DNA from: Shewanella mesophila
GTDB taxonomy: Bacteria; Pseudomonadota; Gammaproteobacteria; Enterobacterales; Shewanellaceae
Direction: 5' to 3'
Assembly: GCF_019457515.1 (NCBI RefSeq)
Contig: NZ_CP080421.1
Location: 1,116,001 to 1,180,000 of the forward strand
DNA length: 64,000 nt
Below are positions 17,981-27,872 of this stretch, in pieces. The notes under the pieces were generated by a model that was given only the letters and a program-made list of their open reading frames with translations, was not told where the DNA came from and made no database searches. Numbering within the stretch: the first letter of the stretch is position 1; every line of letters begins with the position of its first letter. The position numbers were made by a program, and so were the translations under genes.

Positions 17981-18484
17981 ATGAAAAAGATGTTCATTAC
18001 GACAGTGGTGGGAAGCGTTACCCCTGGAGTCATTAAAGCCTTGGCTAATTTGACTCGCGAAGCTGGCGGAGAATGGTTGACGAGTAAAGTGATCAAAATC
18101 GATAACCTTTTTGCCGCAATGATGAAAGTCGCCATCGAAGATGAAAGTGTCGAATCGTTAAAGCAACAGTTTGCAGTTCAGTTCCCTACGCTGCAATTTA
18201 GTTATGGTGCTAAAGGTGAAGTGTACAACGAGCATACTCGTACTATGCAGCTGAATGTGGATTGCTCAGATCGTCCAGGCCTCACCCGTGAGATTGTCGA
18301 TCTACTGTCAAACTTAAACTTAGAGATTGAACATATGGAGTTCAATCGGATGCATGTGTCGACCATAGGGCAAACGGTATTTTCATCCAAACTTGCTATT
18401 GCCGTGCCAGATGAGGTCAGCAATGAGAGTGTGGTTGAGTTATTGGAAGGTGTGTCAAAGGATGCGAGAGTCAGCATGGTGTGA
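17981..18484 (+). CDS. ACT-domain protein, GcvR-like
   Basis: A 167-residue protein with two ACT-type domains (about 3-80 and 88-165): FITTVVGSVTPGVIKALANL and LNVDCSDRPGLTREIVDLLS show the ligand-binding loops. This is the layout of GcvR, which binds GcvA and represses the glycine cleavage genes in response to glycine. The start was placed at the ATG at 17981 after GGAG; a frame extension to 17933 lacks a ribosome site. No gcvA nearby, so the regulatory role is by family only. Confidence 0.82.
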   Translation: MKKMFITTVVGSVTPGVIKALANLTREAGGEWLTSKVIKIDNLFAAMMKVAIEDESVESLKQQFAVQFPTLQFSYGAKGEVYNEHTRTMQLNVDCSDRPGLTREIVDLLSNLNLEIEHMEFNRMHVSTIGQTVFSSKLAIAVPDEVSNESVVELLEGVSKDARVSMV

Positions 18485-18548
18485 TAGTTGATCTTTTAGC
18501 GTCACCGCAGTAATCTGCCGCCATCATTCTTGTACTCATAAAGAGACA

Positions 18549-18854
18549 ATGTATATGTCAGTAGAACAGATCATTATTGAAAAGCTAACTGCGGAATTAT
18601 CACCCGTCCATTTAGAAGTGATAAATGAAAGTGATAATCACCATGTGCCGCCCAACTCAGAGACCCATTTTAAGGTTGTGGTAGCGAGTGAGGTGTTCGA
18701 TGGTAAGCGTTTGATCGGTAGACACCGCATGATAAATGAGCTTTTAGCCGACGAGTTTGCTAATGGCATGCATGCGCTTTCTATGCACACATTTACGCCA
18801 ACTGAGTGGCAAGCAGAGGCTGATATTCCGTCTTCACCTAAGTGTCGCGGCTAA
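18549..18854 (+). CDS. bolA: BolA family protein
   Basis: A 101-residue BolA: SETHFKVVVASEVFDGKRLI, GRHRMINELL and the invariant HALSMHTFTPTEW segment with its helix-turn-helix-like fold and conserved His. BolA-type proteins bind monothiol glutaredoxins and [2Fe-2S] clusters and influence cell shape and stress behaviour. A second ATG at 18555 is better spaced from the AGAGA upstream and may be the true start. In E. coli bolA neighbours yajG and ampG, which are a few kilobases away here. Confidence 0.92.
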   Translation: MYMSVEQIIIEKLTAELSPVHLEVINESDNHHVPPNSETHFKVVVASEVFDGKRLIGRHRMINELLADEFANGMHALSMHTFTPTEWQAEADIPSSPKCRG

Positions 18855-18881
18855 GCCATTTACTGATCGCAATTAGTTGTT

Positions 18882-18910
18882 AAACCACAGAGTCTATCTG
18901 TGGTTTTTTT
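18882..18910 (+). terminator. Intrinsic terminator after bolA
   Basis: AAACCACAGA at 18882-18891, loop of 5, TCTGTGGTTT at 18897-18906, then more T residues. Confidence 0.93.
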
Positions 18911-18966
18911 TGCCTGTTTTTCTTTTGTCTATAACGTCAATTTTTAGCTTATAGAAATGGCAAATG

Positions 18967-19008
18967 CCAATAACGTAATAAGGGCTGGCCTTATGTTGAT
19001 TGGTATTA
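18967..19008. repeat. Imperfect inverted repeat upstream of luxS
   Basis: CCAAT...ATAAGG at 18967-18983 mirrors CCTTAT...ATTGG at 18989-19003 around a GCTGG loop. The right end TGATTGGTATTA matches, in reverse complement, the left terminus of the MITE-like element at 40.4 kb (TAATACCAATCA). It is probably a decayed small repeat. The rest of the 382-base gap between bolA and luxS holds the bolA terminator and presumably the luxS promoter, which I could not place. Confidence 0.55.
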
Positions 19009-19236
19009 GGCTCAATGGTATTGGACGCCTGTATCGTTCTTCGCTGCACTTAGCTACTCGGTGCTGTTGGCATTAAGTGCACTTTACATAAGTTCTGCAC
19101 TGTCGCATATTAAGCAGGCCTGCTTATTTAGGCATTTGATAATGACGCCTCTTAGCGTGTCATCTAACCAGATTATAGCTTGTGGCGCTTAGTGGATTGA
19201 TATTCATTGTGGCCGCAAATCAGGGAGAATAGAGCA

Positions 19237-19746
19237 ATGCCGTTACTTGATAGCTTCACCGTTGACCATACCCGCATGAATGCTCCTGCTGTGCGTGTCG
19301 CAAAAACCATGACGACGCCCAGCGGCGACAAAATCACCGTGTTTGATCTTCGCTTTTGTGTTCCCAATCAAGATATTTTGAGCGAGCGTGGTATTCATAC
19401 CCTAGAGCATCTTTTTGCTGGTTTTATGCGTGATCACCTTAATAGTGATAGCGTAGAAATTATTGATATCTCTCCTATGGGATGCCGCACCGGTTTTTAC
19501 ATGAGCCTCATCGGTACTCCAACGGAGTCACTAGTCGCCGAAAGTTGGCTGGCGGCAATGGAAGATGTTCTTAAAGTTAACCAGCAGTCAGAGATCCCTG
19601 AGCTTAATGAATATCAATGTGGTACTTATGAGATGCACTCACTTGACCAAGCCAAAGATATTGCTAAGAACATTATCGCTTCAGGCGTTAATGTGAATAA
19701 AAATGATGATTTGAAATTGAGTGACGAGATCTTAAAAGGACTTTAA
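19237..19746 (+). CDS. luxS: S-ribosylhomocysteine lyase LuxS
   Basis: A 169-residue enzyme. Metal ligands H54, H58 (HTLEH) and C128 (QCGTYE), base Glu57 and catalytic Cys83 (GCRTGFY) are all present. It splits S-ribosylhomocysteine into homocysteine and DPD, the precursor of autoinducer-2, in the activated methyl cycle. I used the ATG at 19237 (GGGAG upstream) instead of 19207 because family members begin MPLLDSF. Monocistronic between two terminators. Confidence 0.97.
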   Translation: MPLLDSFTVDHTRMNAPAVRVAKTMTTPSGDKITVFDLRFCVPNQDILSERGIHTLEHLFAGFMRDHLNSDSVEIIDISPMGCRTGFYMSLIGTPTESLVAESWLAAMEDVLKVNQQSEIPELNEYQCGTYEMHSLDQAKDIAKNIIASGVNVNKNDDLKLSDEILKGL

Positions 19747-19760
19747 ATGTCTGTTAGGCA

Positions 19761-19786
19761 AAAAAGCAGTTTAGACTGCTTTTTTT
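19761..19786 (+). terminator. Intrinsic terminator after luxS
   Basis: AAAAAGCAGT at 19761-19770, loop TTAG, ACTGCTTTTT at 19775-19784, further T. Confidence 0.93.
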
Positions 19787-20218
19787 GTCGCTATTAGCTG
19801 ATATTGATGATTAAACTTTAGTCGAACAAATGGGTTTTTTGTCTGTTTTTTGCGCTAACGGTTATTGCTAATATAAGGTTAAATTTAGCCTCGAAAAAAT
19901 ATATTTTGAACTTATAAAATCGATATAACCCTGCTAGGACAGGGGGCTAAATTAATTTGGGTTTACCTAAATCATAAAAATCCTCAGAACTGTGATCTAC
20001 TCCTCACCGCAAAAAACCTAAGCAGCCTTTTAAAACACCCGTATTTTTCATAGCGATAACTAAATATTTACGGTAAAATGCGCCCGACCAGCGTGATTGC
20101 GATCGCATTTCTGTAATAAATCTGCGCTAGCTCAATGCGATAGCTTCTGTTTGAAATCTATCTCATTTAGCAGGAACGCGACGCATTATCTTTCCTTCAT
20201 AACGTAGTGCTTGTGGAT
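19787..20218 (+). promoter_or_regulatory. Long leader and control region of the nqr operon
   Basis: 432 bases without a gene before nqrA. One sigma-70-like candidate is TTGCGC (19850-19855), 16 bases, TATAAG (19872-19877); this would give a leader of about 340 bases. A second weak A/T-rich -10 like TAAAAT lies near 20072. The region includes the palindrome GCGATCGC at about 20100-20107. No known riboswitch was recognised. The nqrA ribosome site is not strong. Confidence 0.4.
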
Positions 20219-21553
20219 ATGATTACAATAAAGAAAGGATTGGACCTACCTATAACAGGTGGACCAGAGCAAGTTATCCATAATGGCCCAGCCATTAAAC
20301 ATGTAGCTACTTTGGGTGAAGAGTATATTGGCTTACGTCCCACAATGAAGATCAAAGTGGGCGATAAAGTGCAAAAAGGTCAGGTGATTTTTGAAGACAA
20401 AAAGAATCCTGGCGTTAAATATACTGCTTTAGCCAGTGGCACAATTTCCGAAATTAACCGGGGCGCTCAGCGTGTTCTTCAGTCTGTTGTCATTGAAGTG
20501 GAAGGGGACGACAGTGTTGCCTTTGCTAAATATGATGCATCGGCTTTAGAGACTCTGGATCAGCAGCTTGTTCGTGACAACTTGATTGAATCAGGTTTAT
20601 GGACAGCATTGCGTACGCGTCCTTTCAGCAAAGCTCCAGCAGTTGACTCTAGCGCTGCTGGTATTTTTGTGACCGCCATCGATACCCAACCTCTTGCCGC
20701 CGATCCTGCCGTTATCATTAACGAGCATAAGGATGATTTTGCTAATGGACTAAAAGCCTTAGCAAGATTAACCGAAGGTAAAGTGTATCTGTGTAAAGCG
20801 CCTGGTGCCGATATCCCAGCTGCTAATGCACAGGTTGAAGAGTTTGCAGGTCCGCATCCTGCGGGTCTTGTCGGTACTCATATCCATTTTGTTTTGCCTG
20901 CATCTGCTAAACGTACTGTTTGGCATATTGGCTATCAAGATGTGATCGCAATCGGTCAACTATTTACCACTGGTGAGCTAAATACTCAGCGTGTTGTTGC
21001 TGTTGCCGGCCCTAAAGCGCTTAAGCCTAGGCTTGTTCGCACCCTTGCAGGAGCATCTACAACCGAACTTGTGGTTGGTGAAGCTGGCGAAGGCGACGTG
21101 CGTATTGTTGCGGGTTCTATCCTTAACGGTAAAACCGCCGTCGGTGCACATGCTTATTTAGGTCGTTTCCATTATCAAGTGTCATTGCTTGAAGAGGGCA
21201 GAAGTCAAGACTTTATCGGTTGGGCAATGCCTGGCGCTGATAAATTCTCTATTACTCGTGCTTTCTTGGGCCATTTGTCACCATCACGTCTATTTAATAT
21301 GACGACCAGCACAGGTGGTTCTGACCGTGCAATGGTGCCAATTGGTAACTACGAGCGAGTGATGCCTCTCGATATTCTTCCTACTATGTTATTGCGTGAC
21401 TTAGTGTCAGGTGACAATGACGGTGCTGTTACATTAGGCGCATTAGAGTTAGATGAAGAAGATTTGGCACTATGTACTTTCGTATGTCCTGGTAAGTATG
21501 ACTATGCGTCATACCTACGCGACTGCTTAGATACGATCGTGAGGGAAGGCTAA
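20219..21553 (+). CDS. nqrA: Na+-translocating NADH:quinone reductase subunit A
   Basis: A 444-residue peripheral subunit beginning [12 protein letters not shown], as in Vibrio cholerae NqrA. In-frame codons extend upstream to a GTG at 20207, but the ATG at 20219 matches the family start. NqrA has no transmembrane helix and contributes to the quinone site of the sodium-pumping respiratory complex in the inner membrane. First gene of the operon; the next gene starts one base before this one ends. Confidence 0.96.
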   Translation: MITIKKGLDLPITGGPEQVIHNGPAIKHVATLGEEYIGLRPTMKIKVGDKVQKGQVIFEDKKNPGVKYTALASGTISEINRGAQRVLQSVVIEVEGDDSVAFAKYDASALETLDQQLVRDNLIESGLWTALRTRPFSKAPAVDSSAAGIFVTAIDTQPLAADPAVIINEHKDDFANGLKALARLTEGKVYLCKAPGADIPAANAQVEEFAGPHPAGLVGTHIHFVLPASAKRTVWHIGYQDVIAIGQLFTTGELNTQRVVAVAGPKALKPRLVRTLAGASTTELVVGEAGEGDVRIVAGSILNGKTAVGAHAYLGRFHYQVSLLEEGRSQDFIGWAMPGADKFSITRAFLGHLSPSRLFNMTTSTGGSDRAMVPIGNYERVMPLDILPTMLLRDLVSGDNDGAVTLGALELDEEDLALCTFVCPGKYDYASYLRDCLDTIVREG

Positions 21554-22752
21554 TGGGCTTGAAACAGTTTTTCAAAAGTATTGAACCGCAGTTTGAAAAA
21601 GGCGGTAAATACGAGAAGTTTTATGCGCTTTTCGAAGCCGCATATACGGTATTTTATACGCCAGGCCACGTAAACAAGGGGCGTACCCATGTGCGTGATA
21701 ACCTTGACCTAAAACGTATGATGATTACGGTTTGGGCGTGTGCATTCCCTGCGATGTTTATGGGTATGTATAACGTAGGTTTACAAGCTCAAGCTGCATT
21801 GCTGGCTGACTTTGCCACTCCTGATACTTGGCAAGTCGCGTTGTTCGGATTGTTTGGTACTGAGCTAACCGCAGATTCAGGTGTCGCTGCATTGATGTGG
21901 TATGGCGCTTGTTGGTTCTTACCCATCTATGCGGTGACATTTGCCGTCGGTGGTCTCTGGGAAGTGCTATTTGCATCAGTTCGCGGCCATGAAGTTAACG
22001 AAGGTTTCTTCGTGACCTCAATTTTGTTCGCGCTCACCCTGCCAGCAACAATCCCGCTTTGGATGGTTGCCTTAGGTATTACCTTCGGTGTGGTTGTGGC
22101 GAAGGAAATATTCGGTGGTACCGGCCGTAACTTCCTTAACCCTGCGCTTGCTGGTCGTGCGTTCCTATTCTTTGCTTATCCGCTGAACATGTCTGGCGAC
22201 ACCACTTGGGTTGTCGCTGATGGCTACTCAGGTGCAACCGCACTGAGTCAAGCGGCTCAAGGCTCTTTAGAGTATGGATTGACGCAAGACTGGTGGAATG
22301 CCTTCTTCGGTTTCATTCCGGGTTCTGTGGGTGAAGTATCGACTTTAGCCATCTTACTTGGTGGTGCAGTGATCGTTTATACCCGTATCGCTTCTTGGCG
22401 CATTATCGGTGGTGTTATGGCCGGTATGATTGCCGTGTCATTGCTACTTAATGCTATCGGCAGCGACACCAATCCAATGTTTGCTATGCCTTGGTATTGG
22501 CACCTTGTATTAGGTGGATTTGCCTTCGGTATGATGTTTATGGCGACTGACCCAGTTTCTGCGTCTTTCACCAACAAAGCAAAGTGGGCTTACGGTATTT
22601 TGATCGGTGCAATGGCTGTATTCATTCGTGTCATTAACCCTGCTTTCCCAGAAGGTATGATGTTGGCTATCTTGTTCGCCAACCTATTTGCGCCGCTATT
22701 TGACCACTTTGTGGTTCAAGCAAATATCAAGCGGAGGATTGCTCGTGGCTAG
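21553..22752 (+). CDS. nqrB: Na+-translocating NADH:quinone reductase subunit B
   Basis: A 399-residue membrane subunit of about ten helices. The SGAT motif at 226-229 carries the Thr that is covalently flavinylated with FMN by ApbE. NqrB forms the Na+ channel and part of the quinone site. The ATG overlaps the nqrA stop (ATG/TGA-type overlap of one base). Confidence 0.97.
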   Translation: MGLKQFFKSIEPQFEKGGKYEKFYALFEAAYTVFYTPGHVNKGRTHVRDNLDLKRMMITVWACAFPAMFMGMYNVGLQAQAALLADFATPDTWQVALFGLFGTELTADSGVAALMWYGACWFLPIYAVTFAVGGLWEVLFASVRGHEVNEGFFVTSILFALTLPATIPLWMVALGITFGVVVAKEIFGGTGRNFLNPALAGRAFLFFAYPLNMSGDTTWVVADGYSGATALSQAAQGSLEYGLTQDWWNAFFGFIPGSVGEVSTLAILLGGAVIVYTRIASWRIIGGVMAGMIAVSLLLNAIGSDTNPMFAMPWYWHLVLGGFAFGMMFMATDPVSASFTNKAKWAYGILIGAMAVFIRVINPAFPEGMMLAILFANLFAPLFDHFVVQANIKRRIARG

Positions 22753-23539
22753 TAATAAAGATTCGTTCGGTAGAACGCTGTTTGTTGTTGTTGGATTATG
22801 TTTTATCTGTTCGGTATTTGTATCTACCGCTGCAGTATTACTTAAGCCTACTCAGCAAGAGAACAAATTGCTTGATAAGCAAAAGTATATTCTTGAAGCT
22901 GCCGGCCTAGTTGATGCTAAGTCAGGTAAAGTTGAAAAGGCCCAGATCCTTGAGACTTACAACAAGTATGTTGAAGCTAAGCTGGTAGACCTTAAGTCTG
23001 GCGACTGGGTTGAAGGCGATGCTAACACCTTTGATACTGAAAAAGCGGCTCGTAACCCTGCGACCTCATTCAAGCCAGAGCATGATATTGCATCGGTTAA
23101 GAATGTGGCTAACACAGGTGTTGTGTACTTAGTTCATGATGATCAAGGCAAACTGCAAACTGTGATTATTCCAGTTAAAGGTTACGGTCTATGGTCAACC
23201 ATGTACGCTTTCTTAGCGGTAGAAGCTGACCTTAACACTGTACGCAGCTTAGTGTATTACGACTTTACCGGTTCAGGTGAGACTCCTGGTCTTGGTGGCG
23301 AAGTACAAAATCCTCAGTGGATTGCTAAGTGGGAAGGTAAGAAGCTTTATGACGAGCAGGGTAACCTAGCGATTAAAGTGACTAAAAACCCAGCTATCGC
23401 AAACTCTGAGCATGGTGTAGATGCGCTATCTGGCGCAACGCTAACCAGTAATGGTGTTCAGCATTCACTTGATTTTTGGTTAGGTGAAGAAGGTTATGCT
23501 CGCTTTATCGAGAAGGCGCGCAACGGAGGGCTAAGCTAA
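22745..23539 (+). CDS. nqrC: Na+-translocating NADH:quinone reductase subunit C
   Basis: A 264-residue subunit: one N-terminal membrane helix (about 10-33), periplasmic domain with SGAT at 229-232 whose Thr232 is the second covalent FMN site. The start is a GTG at 22745 after GGAGG, overlapping the end of nqrB by 8 bases; an in-frame upstream start would only duplicate the end of nqrB in another frame. Confidence 0.96.
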   Translation: MASNKDSFGRTLFVVVGLCFICSVFVSTAAVLLKPTQQENKLLDKQKYILEAAGLVDAKSGKVEKAQILETYNKYVEAKLVDLKSGDWVEGDANTFDTEKAARNPATSFKPEHDIASVKNVANTGVVYLVHDDQGKLQTVIIPVKGYGLWSTMYAFLAVEADLNTVRSLVYYDFTGSGETPGLGGEVQNPQWIAKWEGKKLYDEQGNLAIKVTKNPAIANSEHGVDALSGATLTSNGVQHSLDFWLGEEGYARFIEKARNGGLS

Positions 23540-24171
23540 TGGCTGATGCTAAAGAACTTAAACAGGTTCTGACTGGACCTATCGTTAGTAATAACCCGAT
23601 TGCATTGCAGATCTTGGGTGTGTGTAGTGCCTTGGCTGTGACCAGTAAGATGGAAACTGCCTTGGTTATGACTATCGCGCTGACTGCAGTAACGGCATTG
23701 TCTAACTTGTTCATCTCAATGATCCGGAACCACATTCCAAGTAGTGTACGTATTATCGTACAGATGACGATTATCGCGTCGTTGGTTATCGTGGTTGACC
23801 AGGTGCTGCAAGCTTACGCTTACGATGTTGCTAAGCAGTTATCGGTATTCGTTGGTCTGATTATTACCAACTGTATCGTAATGGGCCGTGCTGAAGCCTA
23901 TGCGATGAAGACACCACCAATGATGAGTTTCATGGATGGTATCGGTAACGGTTTAGGTTACGGTGCAATTCTATTGTCTGTGGGCTTCATTCGTGAACTC
24001 TTTGGTAATGGTTCATTATTTGGCGTTGAGATCTTAAGTAAGATTTCTGACGGTGGATGGTACCAGCCAAATGGTCTTTTATTGCTGCCTCCAAGTGCGT
24101 TCTTCCTGATTGCTGCATTGATCTGGATTATCCGTACTATGAAGCCTGATCAAGTAGAAGCAAAAGGGTAA
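23539..24171 (+). CDS. nqrD: Na+-translocating NADH:quinone reductase subunit D
   Basis: A 210-residue subunit of six helices, paired with NqrE. Together they hold the iron centre in the membrane that passes electrons from NqrF towards the FMN of NqrC; NqrD has the Cys in the helix ending [11 protein letters not shown]. It starts one base before the nqrC stop ends. Confidence 0.97.
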   Translation: MADAKELKQVLTGPIVSNNPIALQILGVCSALAVTSKMETALVMTIALTAVTALSNLFISMIRNHIPSSVRIIVQMTIIASLVIVVDQVLQAYAYDVAKQLSVFVGLIITNCIVMGRAEAYAMKTPPMMSFMDGIGNGLGYGAILLSVGFIRELFGNGSLFGVEILSKISDGGWYQPNGLLLLPPSAFFLIAALIWIIRTMKPDQVEAKG

Positions 24172-24176
24172 GCGTA

Positions 24177-24785
24177 ATGGAACATTATATTAGTCTATTA
24201 ATTCGTTCTGTTTTCATTGAAAACATGGCGTTATCCTTCTTCCTTGGTATGTGTACTTTCTTGGCTGTATCGAAGAAAGTCACCACGGCCATGGGCTTAG
24301 GTGTTGCCGTTATTGTGGTATTGGCGATTTCAGTACCCGTTAACCAAATTATCTATCAAGGTTTATTAGCACCAGGCGCACTTGCTTGGGCTGGTGTTCC
24401 TGATGCTGACCTGAGCTTCTTGAAGTTCATCACCTTTATCGGCGTGATCGCGGCATTAGTTCAGATCCTTGAGATGGCATTGGATAAGTATTTCCCACCG
24501 CTATATAACGCGTTAGGGATCTTCCTACCTCTAATCACCGTAAACTGTGCGATTTTCGGCGCAGTATCTTTCATGGTTGAGCGTGACTACAACCTGGCTG
24601 AAAGTTTGGTGTTTGGCATAGGTTCTGGTATCGGTTGGGCATTGGCGATTGTCTTGTTAGCTGGTATCCGTGAGAAGTTAAAATATGCTGATGTCCCTGA
24701 TGGTCTACGTGGTTTAGGTATTACCTTTGCTACTGCGGGTTTGATGGCGTTAGGTTTCATGTCGTTCTCTGGTGTGTCTCTGTAA
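24177..24785 (+). CDS. nqrE: Na+-translocating NADH:quinone reductase subunit E
   Basis: A 202-residue six-helix subunit, homologous to NqrD in inverted topology. The Cys in [12 protein letters not shown] and an N-terminal half Cys ([12 protein letters not shown]) are the iron-binding pair of the complex. Five bases after nqrD. Confidence 0.97.
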   Translation: MEHYISLLIRSVFIENMALSFFLGMCTFLAVSKKVTTAMGLGVAVIVVLAISVPVNQIIYQGLLAPGALAWAGVPDADLSFLKFITFIGVIAALVQILEMALDKYFPPLYNALGIFLPLITVNCAIFGAVSFMVERDYNLAESLVFGIGSGIGWALAIVLLAGIREKLKYADVPDGLRGLGITFATAGLMALGFMSFSGVSL

Positions 24786-24833
24786 TAGAGACACCTTAAC
24801 GGCTTCAGATTTTGAACCTTAAAGGATAAGTTC

Positions 24834-26081
24834 ATGGGTATTATTGAATCTACTCCAATCGACGTCTATCTCGGTGTGAGTATGTTTACTGCCATTGTAT
24901 TGGTTTTGGTTTTGGTTATTTTATTTGCCAAATCAAAGCTAGTACCAAGTGGCGATATCACTATCGGCATCAACCATGATGCTGGTAAAGCAATTAAGAC
25001 GGGTGCTGGTGGCAAACTACTTGGCGCGCTTGCTGAAAACGGTATCTTCGTATCGTCGGCTTGTGGTGGCGGTGGCTCTTGTGGTCAGTGTAAAGTGATC
25101 GTGAAGTCTGGTGGCGGCGATATTCTGCCTACAGAACTTGATCATATCTCTAAGGGCGATGCTCGTAACGGCTGCCGTTTATCTTGTCAGGTAAACGTGA
25201 AAACCGATATGGAGATTGAACTAGAAGAAGAGATCTTCGGTATCAAGAAGTGGGATTGTGAAGTTATCTCTAACGATAATAAAGCAACCTTCATTAAAGA
25301 GCTTAAGCTGCAAATTCCTGATGGCGAATCTGTTCCATTCCGTGCCGGTGGTTATATTCAGATTGAAGCGCCTGCGCACCATGTTAAGTATGCTGATTTC
25401 GACGTACCAGCAGAATACCGTGGTGATTGGGAACACTTTGGCTTCTTTAACCTAGAATCAAAAGTTGACGAAGAAACAATTCGTGCGTACTCGATGGCTA
25501 ACTATCCTGAAGAGGAAGGTATCATCATGTTGAACGTGCGTATTGCAACGCCACCACCACGCAATCTTAGCTTGCCTTGCGGTAAGATGTCGTCGTACAT
25601 CTGGAGCCTAAAGGCGGGTGATAAGGTGACTATTTCTGGTCCATTTGGTGAGTTCTTCGCTAAAGATACCGACGCAGAGATGGTATTCATCGGTGGTGGT
25701 GCTGGTATGGCGCCAATGCGTTCGCACATCTTCGACCAGCTTAAGCGTCTTAAGTCTAAGCGTAAGATGAGCTTCTGGTACGGTGCTCGTTCGAGTCGTG
25801 AAATGTTCTATGTTGAAGATTTCGATGGCCTAGCTGCTGAAAACGATAACTTCGTTTGGCATGTTGCCCTATCTGATCCTCAGCCAGAAGATAATTGGGA
25901 TGGTTACACAGGTTTTATTCATAACGTACTGTATGAAAACTACCTGCGCGATCATGAAGCGCCAGAAGATTGTGAGTTCTACATGTGTGGACCTCCAATG
26001 ATGAACGCGGCAGTTATCGGCATGCTTAAAGATCTAGGTGTTGAAGATGAAAACATCCTACTAGATGACTTTGGCGGCTAA
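24834..26081 (+). CDS. nqrF: Na+-translocating NADH:quinone reductase subunit F
   Basis: A 415-residue subunit, the electron entry: one N-terminal helix (about 10-32), a ferredoxin-like domain with 2Fe-2S ligands C77, C83, C86 and C118, an FAD domain (RAYSMANYP) and an NADH-binding domain with [11 protein letters not shown] and [10 protein letters not shown]. It oxidises NADH in the cytoplasm. A strong AAGGATAAG lies before the ATG. Confidence 0.97.
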   Translation: MGIIESTPIDVYLGVSMFTAIVLVLVLVILFAKSKLVPSGDITIGINHDAGKAIKTGAGGKLLGALAENGIFVSSACGGGGSCGQCKVIVKSGGGDILPTELDHISKGDARNGCRLSCQVNVKTDMEIELEEEIFGIKKWDCEVISNDNKATFIKELKLQIPDGESVPFRAGGYIQIEAPAHHVKYADFDVPAEYRGDWEHFGFFNLESKVDEETIRAYSMANYPEEEGIIMLNVRIATPPPRNLSLPCGKMSSYIWSLKAGDKVTISGPFGEFFAKDTDAEMVFIGGGAGMAPMRSHIFDQLKRLKSKRKMSFWYGARSSREMFYVEDFDGLAAENDNFVWHVALSDPQPEDNWDGYTGFIHNVLYENYLRDHEAPEDCEFYMCGPPMMNAAVIGMLKDLGVEDENILLDDFGG

Positions 26082-26118
26082 TCACACCTTGTTGTGATAA
26101 TATCTGTTCAGATGAGTT

Positions 26119-26160
26119 AAGTTCATCGAAATCCATATAAAGTGGTGTTTCGATGAGCTT
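26119..26160. repeat. Inverted repeat between nqrF and apbE
   Basis: TCATCGAAA at 26123-26131 pairs with TTTCGATGA at 26148-26156 around 16 bases, with further partial pairing outside (AAG/CTT). No long T-run follows. It may attenuate or process the nqr-apbE transcript. Confidence 0.5.
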
Positions 26161-26202
26161 AATTGTAATTTATTTGAGCGATTATTAAGGAATTTGGTCA
26201 AT

Positions 26203-27225
26203 ATGTTTAAGACCTTGGTAAATGGGTTAGTCCTTGCGGGGCTAGCCTTTTTTGTTTCAGCCTGCAGCCAACCTGCACAGATGCTCTCCTTCTCTGGTCA
26301 GACGATGGGGACGACATACCATATTAAGTTCGTTGGTACAGAGCAGTTGCCTAATGAACAGCTATTACAAGCAGAGATCGATTTGGCGCTTGAAAAAGTC
26401 AACGATCAGATGTCGACCTATCGAAAGAATTCAGAGTTATCCCAGTTTAATCAGATGACGCTGGCATCGACCATTGAAGTCTCTCCCGATACCGCAAAAG
26501 TAATTCAAGCGGGAATCGATCTCTATCAAAAAACCGATGGGGCATTAGATATCACCTTAGGTCCACTGGTTAATCTGTGGGGGTTTGGGCCCGATAAGCG
26601 GCCTGTTAAGGTGCCAAGCCCTGAGTTGATCGCTCAGACTAAAGCCAAGACTGGCATTCAATATCTGACGATTAACGGTCTTAAGGCGAGTAAGAGTAAT
26701 CCGGATCTTTATGTGGATTTATCCTCTATCGCTAAAGGGTTTGGCGTCGATAAAATTGGATCACTATTAGCTAAGTATCAGCCCAAGGGGTACTTGGTCG
26801 AGATTGGTGGCGAAGTTAGCCTTTATGGAGTTAAAGCCGATGACAGTCCTTGGCGCATCGCTATAGAGCAGCCCGATATCGACGAACGCCAAATTCAACA
26901 AGTGATAGAGCCCGGTAACATGGCAATGGCCACTTCCGGTGACTATCGCAACTACTACGAGGAAGATGGTCAGCGATTTACCCATATTATCGATCCTCGC
27001 AATGGCTATCCGGTCGATCACCGTTTAGCGTCTGTTACCGTGCTGCATCCTCAAAGTATGATTGCCGATGGTTATGCAACGGCCATGATGGTGCTAGGCA
27101 CAGAAGCGTCTTTGGTACTGGCGAAAGAGCAGAACTTGGCGATAATGTTAATTGAGAAGCAAGCAGAAGGTGAAGGATTTAAGGTCTATTACAGTGATAG
27201 CTTTAAGCCTTTTGTTGGTTTGTGA
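26203..27225 (+). CDS. apbE: FAD:protein FMN transferase ApbE
   Basis: 340 residues from the ATG at 26203 (an in-frame TTG at 26194 adds three). Signal peptide with lipobox VSAC, then the flavin transferase fold: MGTTYHIKF, the GALDITLGPLVNLWGFG run, the SSIAKGFGVDKI region, GEVSLYGVKA and the metal-binding Thr/Asp region VADGYATAMM. It attaches FMN from FAD to Thr of NqrB and NqrC in the periplasm. Position after nqrF is the conserved arrangement. Confidence 0.95.
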   Translation: MFKTLVNGLVLAGLAFFVSACSQPAQMLSFSGQTMGTTYHIKFVGTEQLPNEQLLQAEIDLALEKVNDQMSTYRKNSELSQFNQMTLASTIEVSPDTAKVIQAGIDLYQKTDGALDITLGPLVNLWGFGPDKRPVKVPSPELIAQTKAKTGIQYLTINGLKASKSNPDLYVDLSSIAKGFGVDKIGSLLAKYQPKGYLVEIGGEVSLYGVKADDSPWRIAIEQPDIDERQIQQVIEPGNMAMATSGDYRNYYEEDGQRFTHIIDPRNGYPVDHRLASVTVLHPQSMIADGYATAMMVLGTEASLVLAKEQNLAIMLIEKQAEGEGFKVYYSDSFKPFVGL

Positions 27226-27343
27226 TAGAATATCTAGCCCACTAGGCGGTGCGATAGTAAATCTCGCATCGAATAAGTGAGGCAACATATTTGATTTTTA
27301 AGCGAGTGATGAGTTCAGTGCATTGCTCGCAGTGGAGTAAGTG

Positions 27344-27568
27344 ATGAGCACTTTTATAGCGGCTTTTGTGGTATTACTACTGTTTTTTTTACTCATGTCG
27401 ATTGGCTATCTCGTCAAGCAAAAAGCGGTTGCTGGAAGTTGTGGTGGTTTAGGCTCCTTAGGGATTGAAAAAGCCTGTGATTGTGACGATCCGTGCGACA
27501 AGCGTAAGGCTAAAATGGCCGAAGAAGATGCTCGCCGTGAAAAACTCAACAAAGATCGTATTATCTGA
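27344..27568 (+). CDS. nqrM: Na+-NQR maturation protein NqrM
   Basis: A 74-residue membrane-anchored protein (DUF539): one N-terminal helix (about 4-25) and four Cys at 33, 45, 47 and 51. NqrM is required to assemble active Na+-NQR, probably by delivering iron to the NqrD/E site. GGAG at 27334-27337 favours the ATG at 27344 over the GTG at 27341. Confidence 0.93.
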   Translation: MSTFIAAFVVLLLFFLLMSIGYLVKQKAVAGSCGGLGSLGIEKACDCDDPCDKRKAKMAEEDARREKLNKDRII

Positions 27569-27592
27569 TATTTCAAGCTTGCTCAAACGACT

Positions 27593-27618
27593 AAAGGCTC
27601 CCATGAGGAGCCTTTTTT
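27593..27618 (+). terminator. Intrinsic terminator ending the nqr-apbE-nqrM unit
   Basis: AAAGGCTCC at 27593-27601, loop of 5, GGAGCCTTT at 27607-27615, T-run. Confidence 0.93.
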
Positions 27619-27761
27619 GTTGAACCTTAACCTTATTATTCATAACGCCGTTCGCTAACAGCAATTAGCATAGCGTCACTTTTAACACTTCTTTACTCTT
27701 CCTAGTTACTTGTATTCACTCATAATAGCTTGCTGTACTCCATAGCAACTAAGAATCAGAA

Positions 27762-27776
27762 TAATAATGATTATCT
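27762..27776. promoter_or_regulatory. Fur box candidate upstream of the bacterioferritins
   Basis: The palindrome ATAAT-G-ATTAT at 27764-27774 with flanks T/C fits the 7-1-7 Fur consensus TGATAATNATTATCA in all but two positions. It lies about 100 bases before the first bfr gene. Confidence 0.65.
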
Positions 27777-27837
27777 TTGGTAAATATTTGAAACTAAATG
27801 TTAATTTGTTTTTGGTTGAATTTTGCTCTAGGCTTGA

Positions 27838-27857
27838 ATATTGATTTAGATCAATAT
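27838..27857. promoter_or_regulatory. FNR/EtrA-type box overlapping the bfr start region
   Basis: ATATTGATTTAGATCAATAT is a perfect palindrome outside the central four bases and contains the exact consensus TTGAT-N4-ATCAA (27841-27854). It ends 15 bases before the bfr start codon, a position that would suit repression rather than activation. No CRP-type TGTGA is present here. Confidence 0.7.
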
Positions 27858-27872
27858 TACTAAGGAGCTCAA

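Noticed and set aside
19960..20060. CRP site before nqrA (TGTGATCTACTCCTCACC)
   Set aside because: The two half sites are separated by 8 bases, not 6, and the second half is incomplete.
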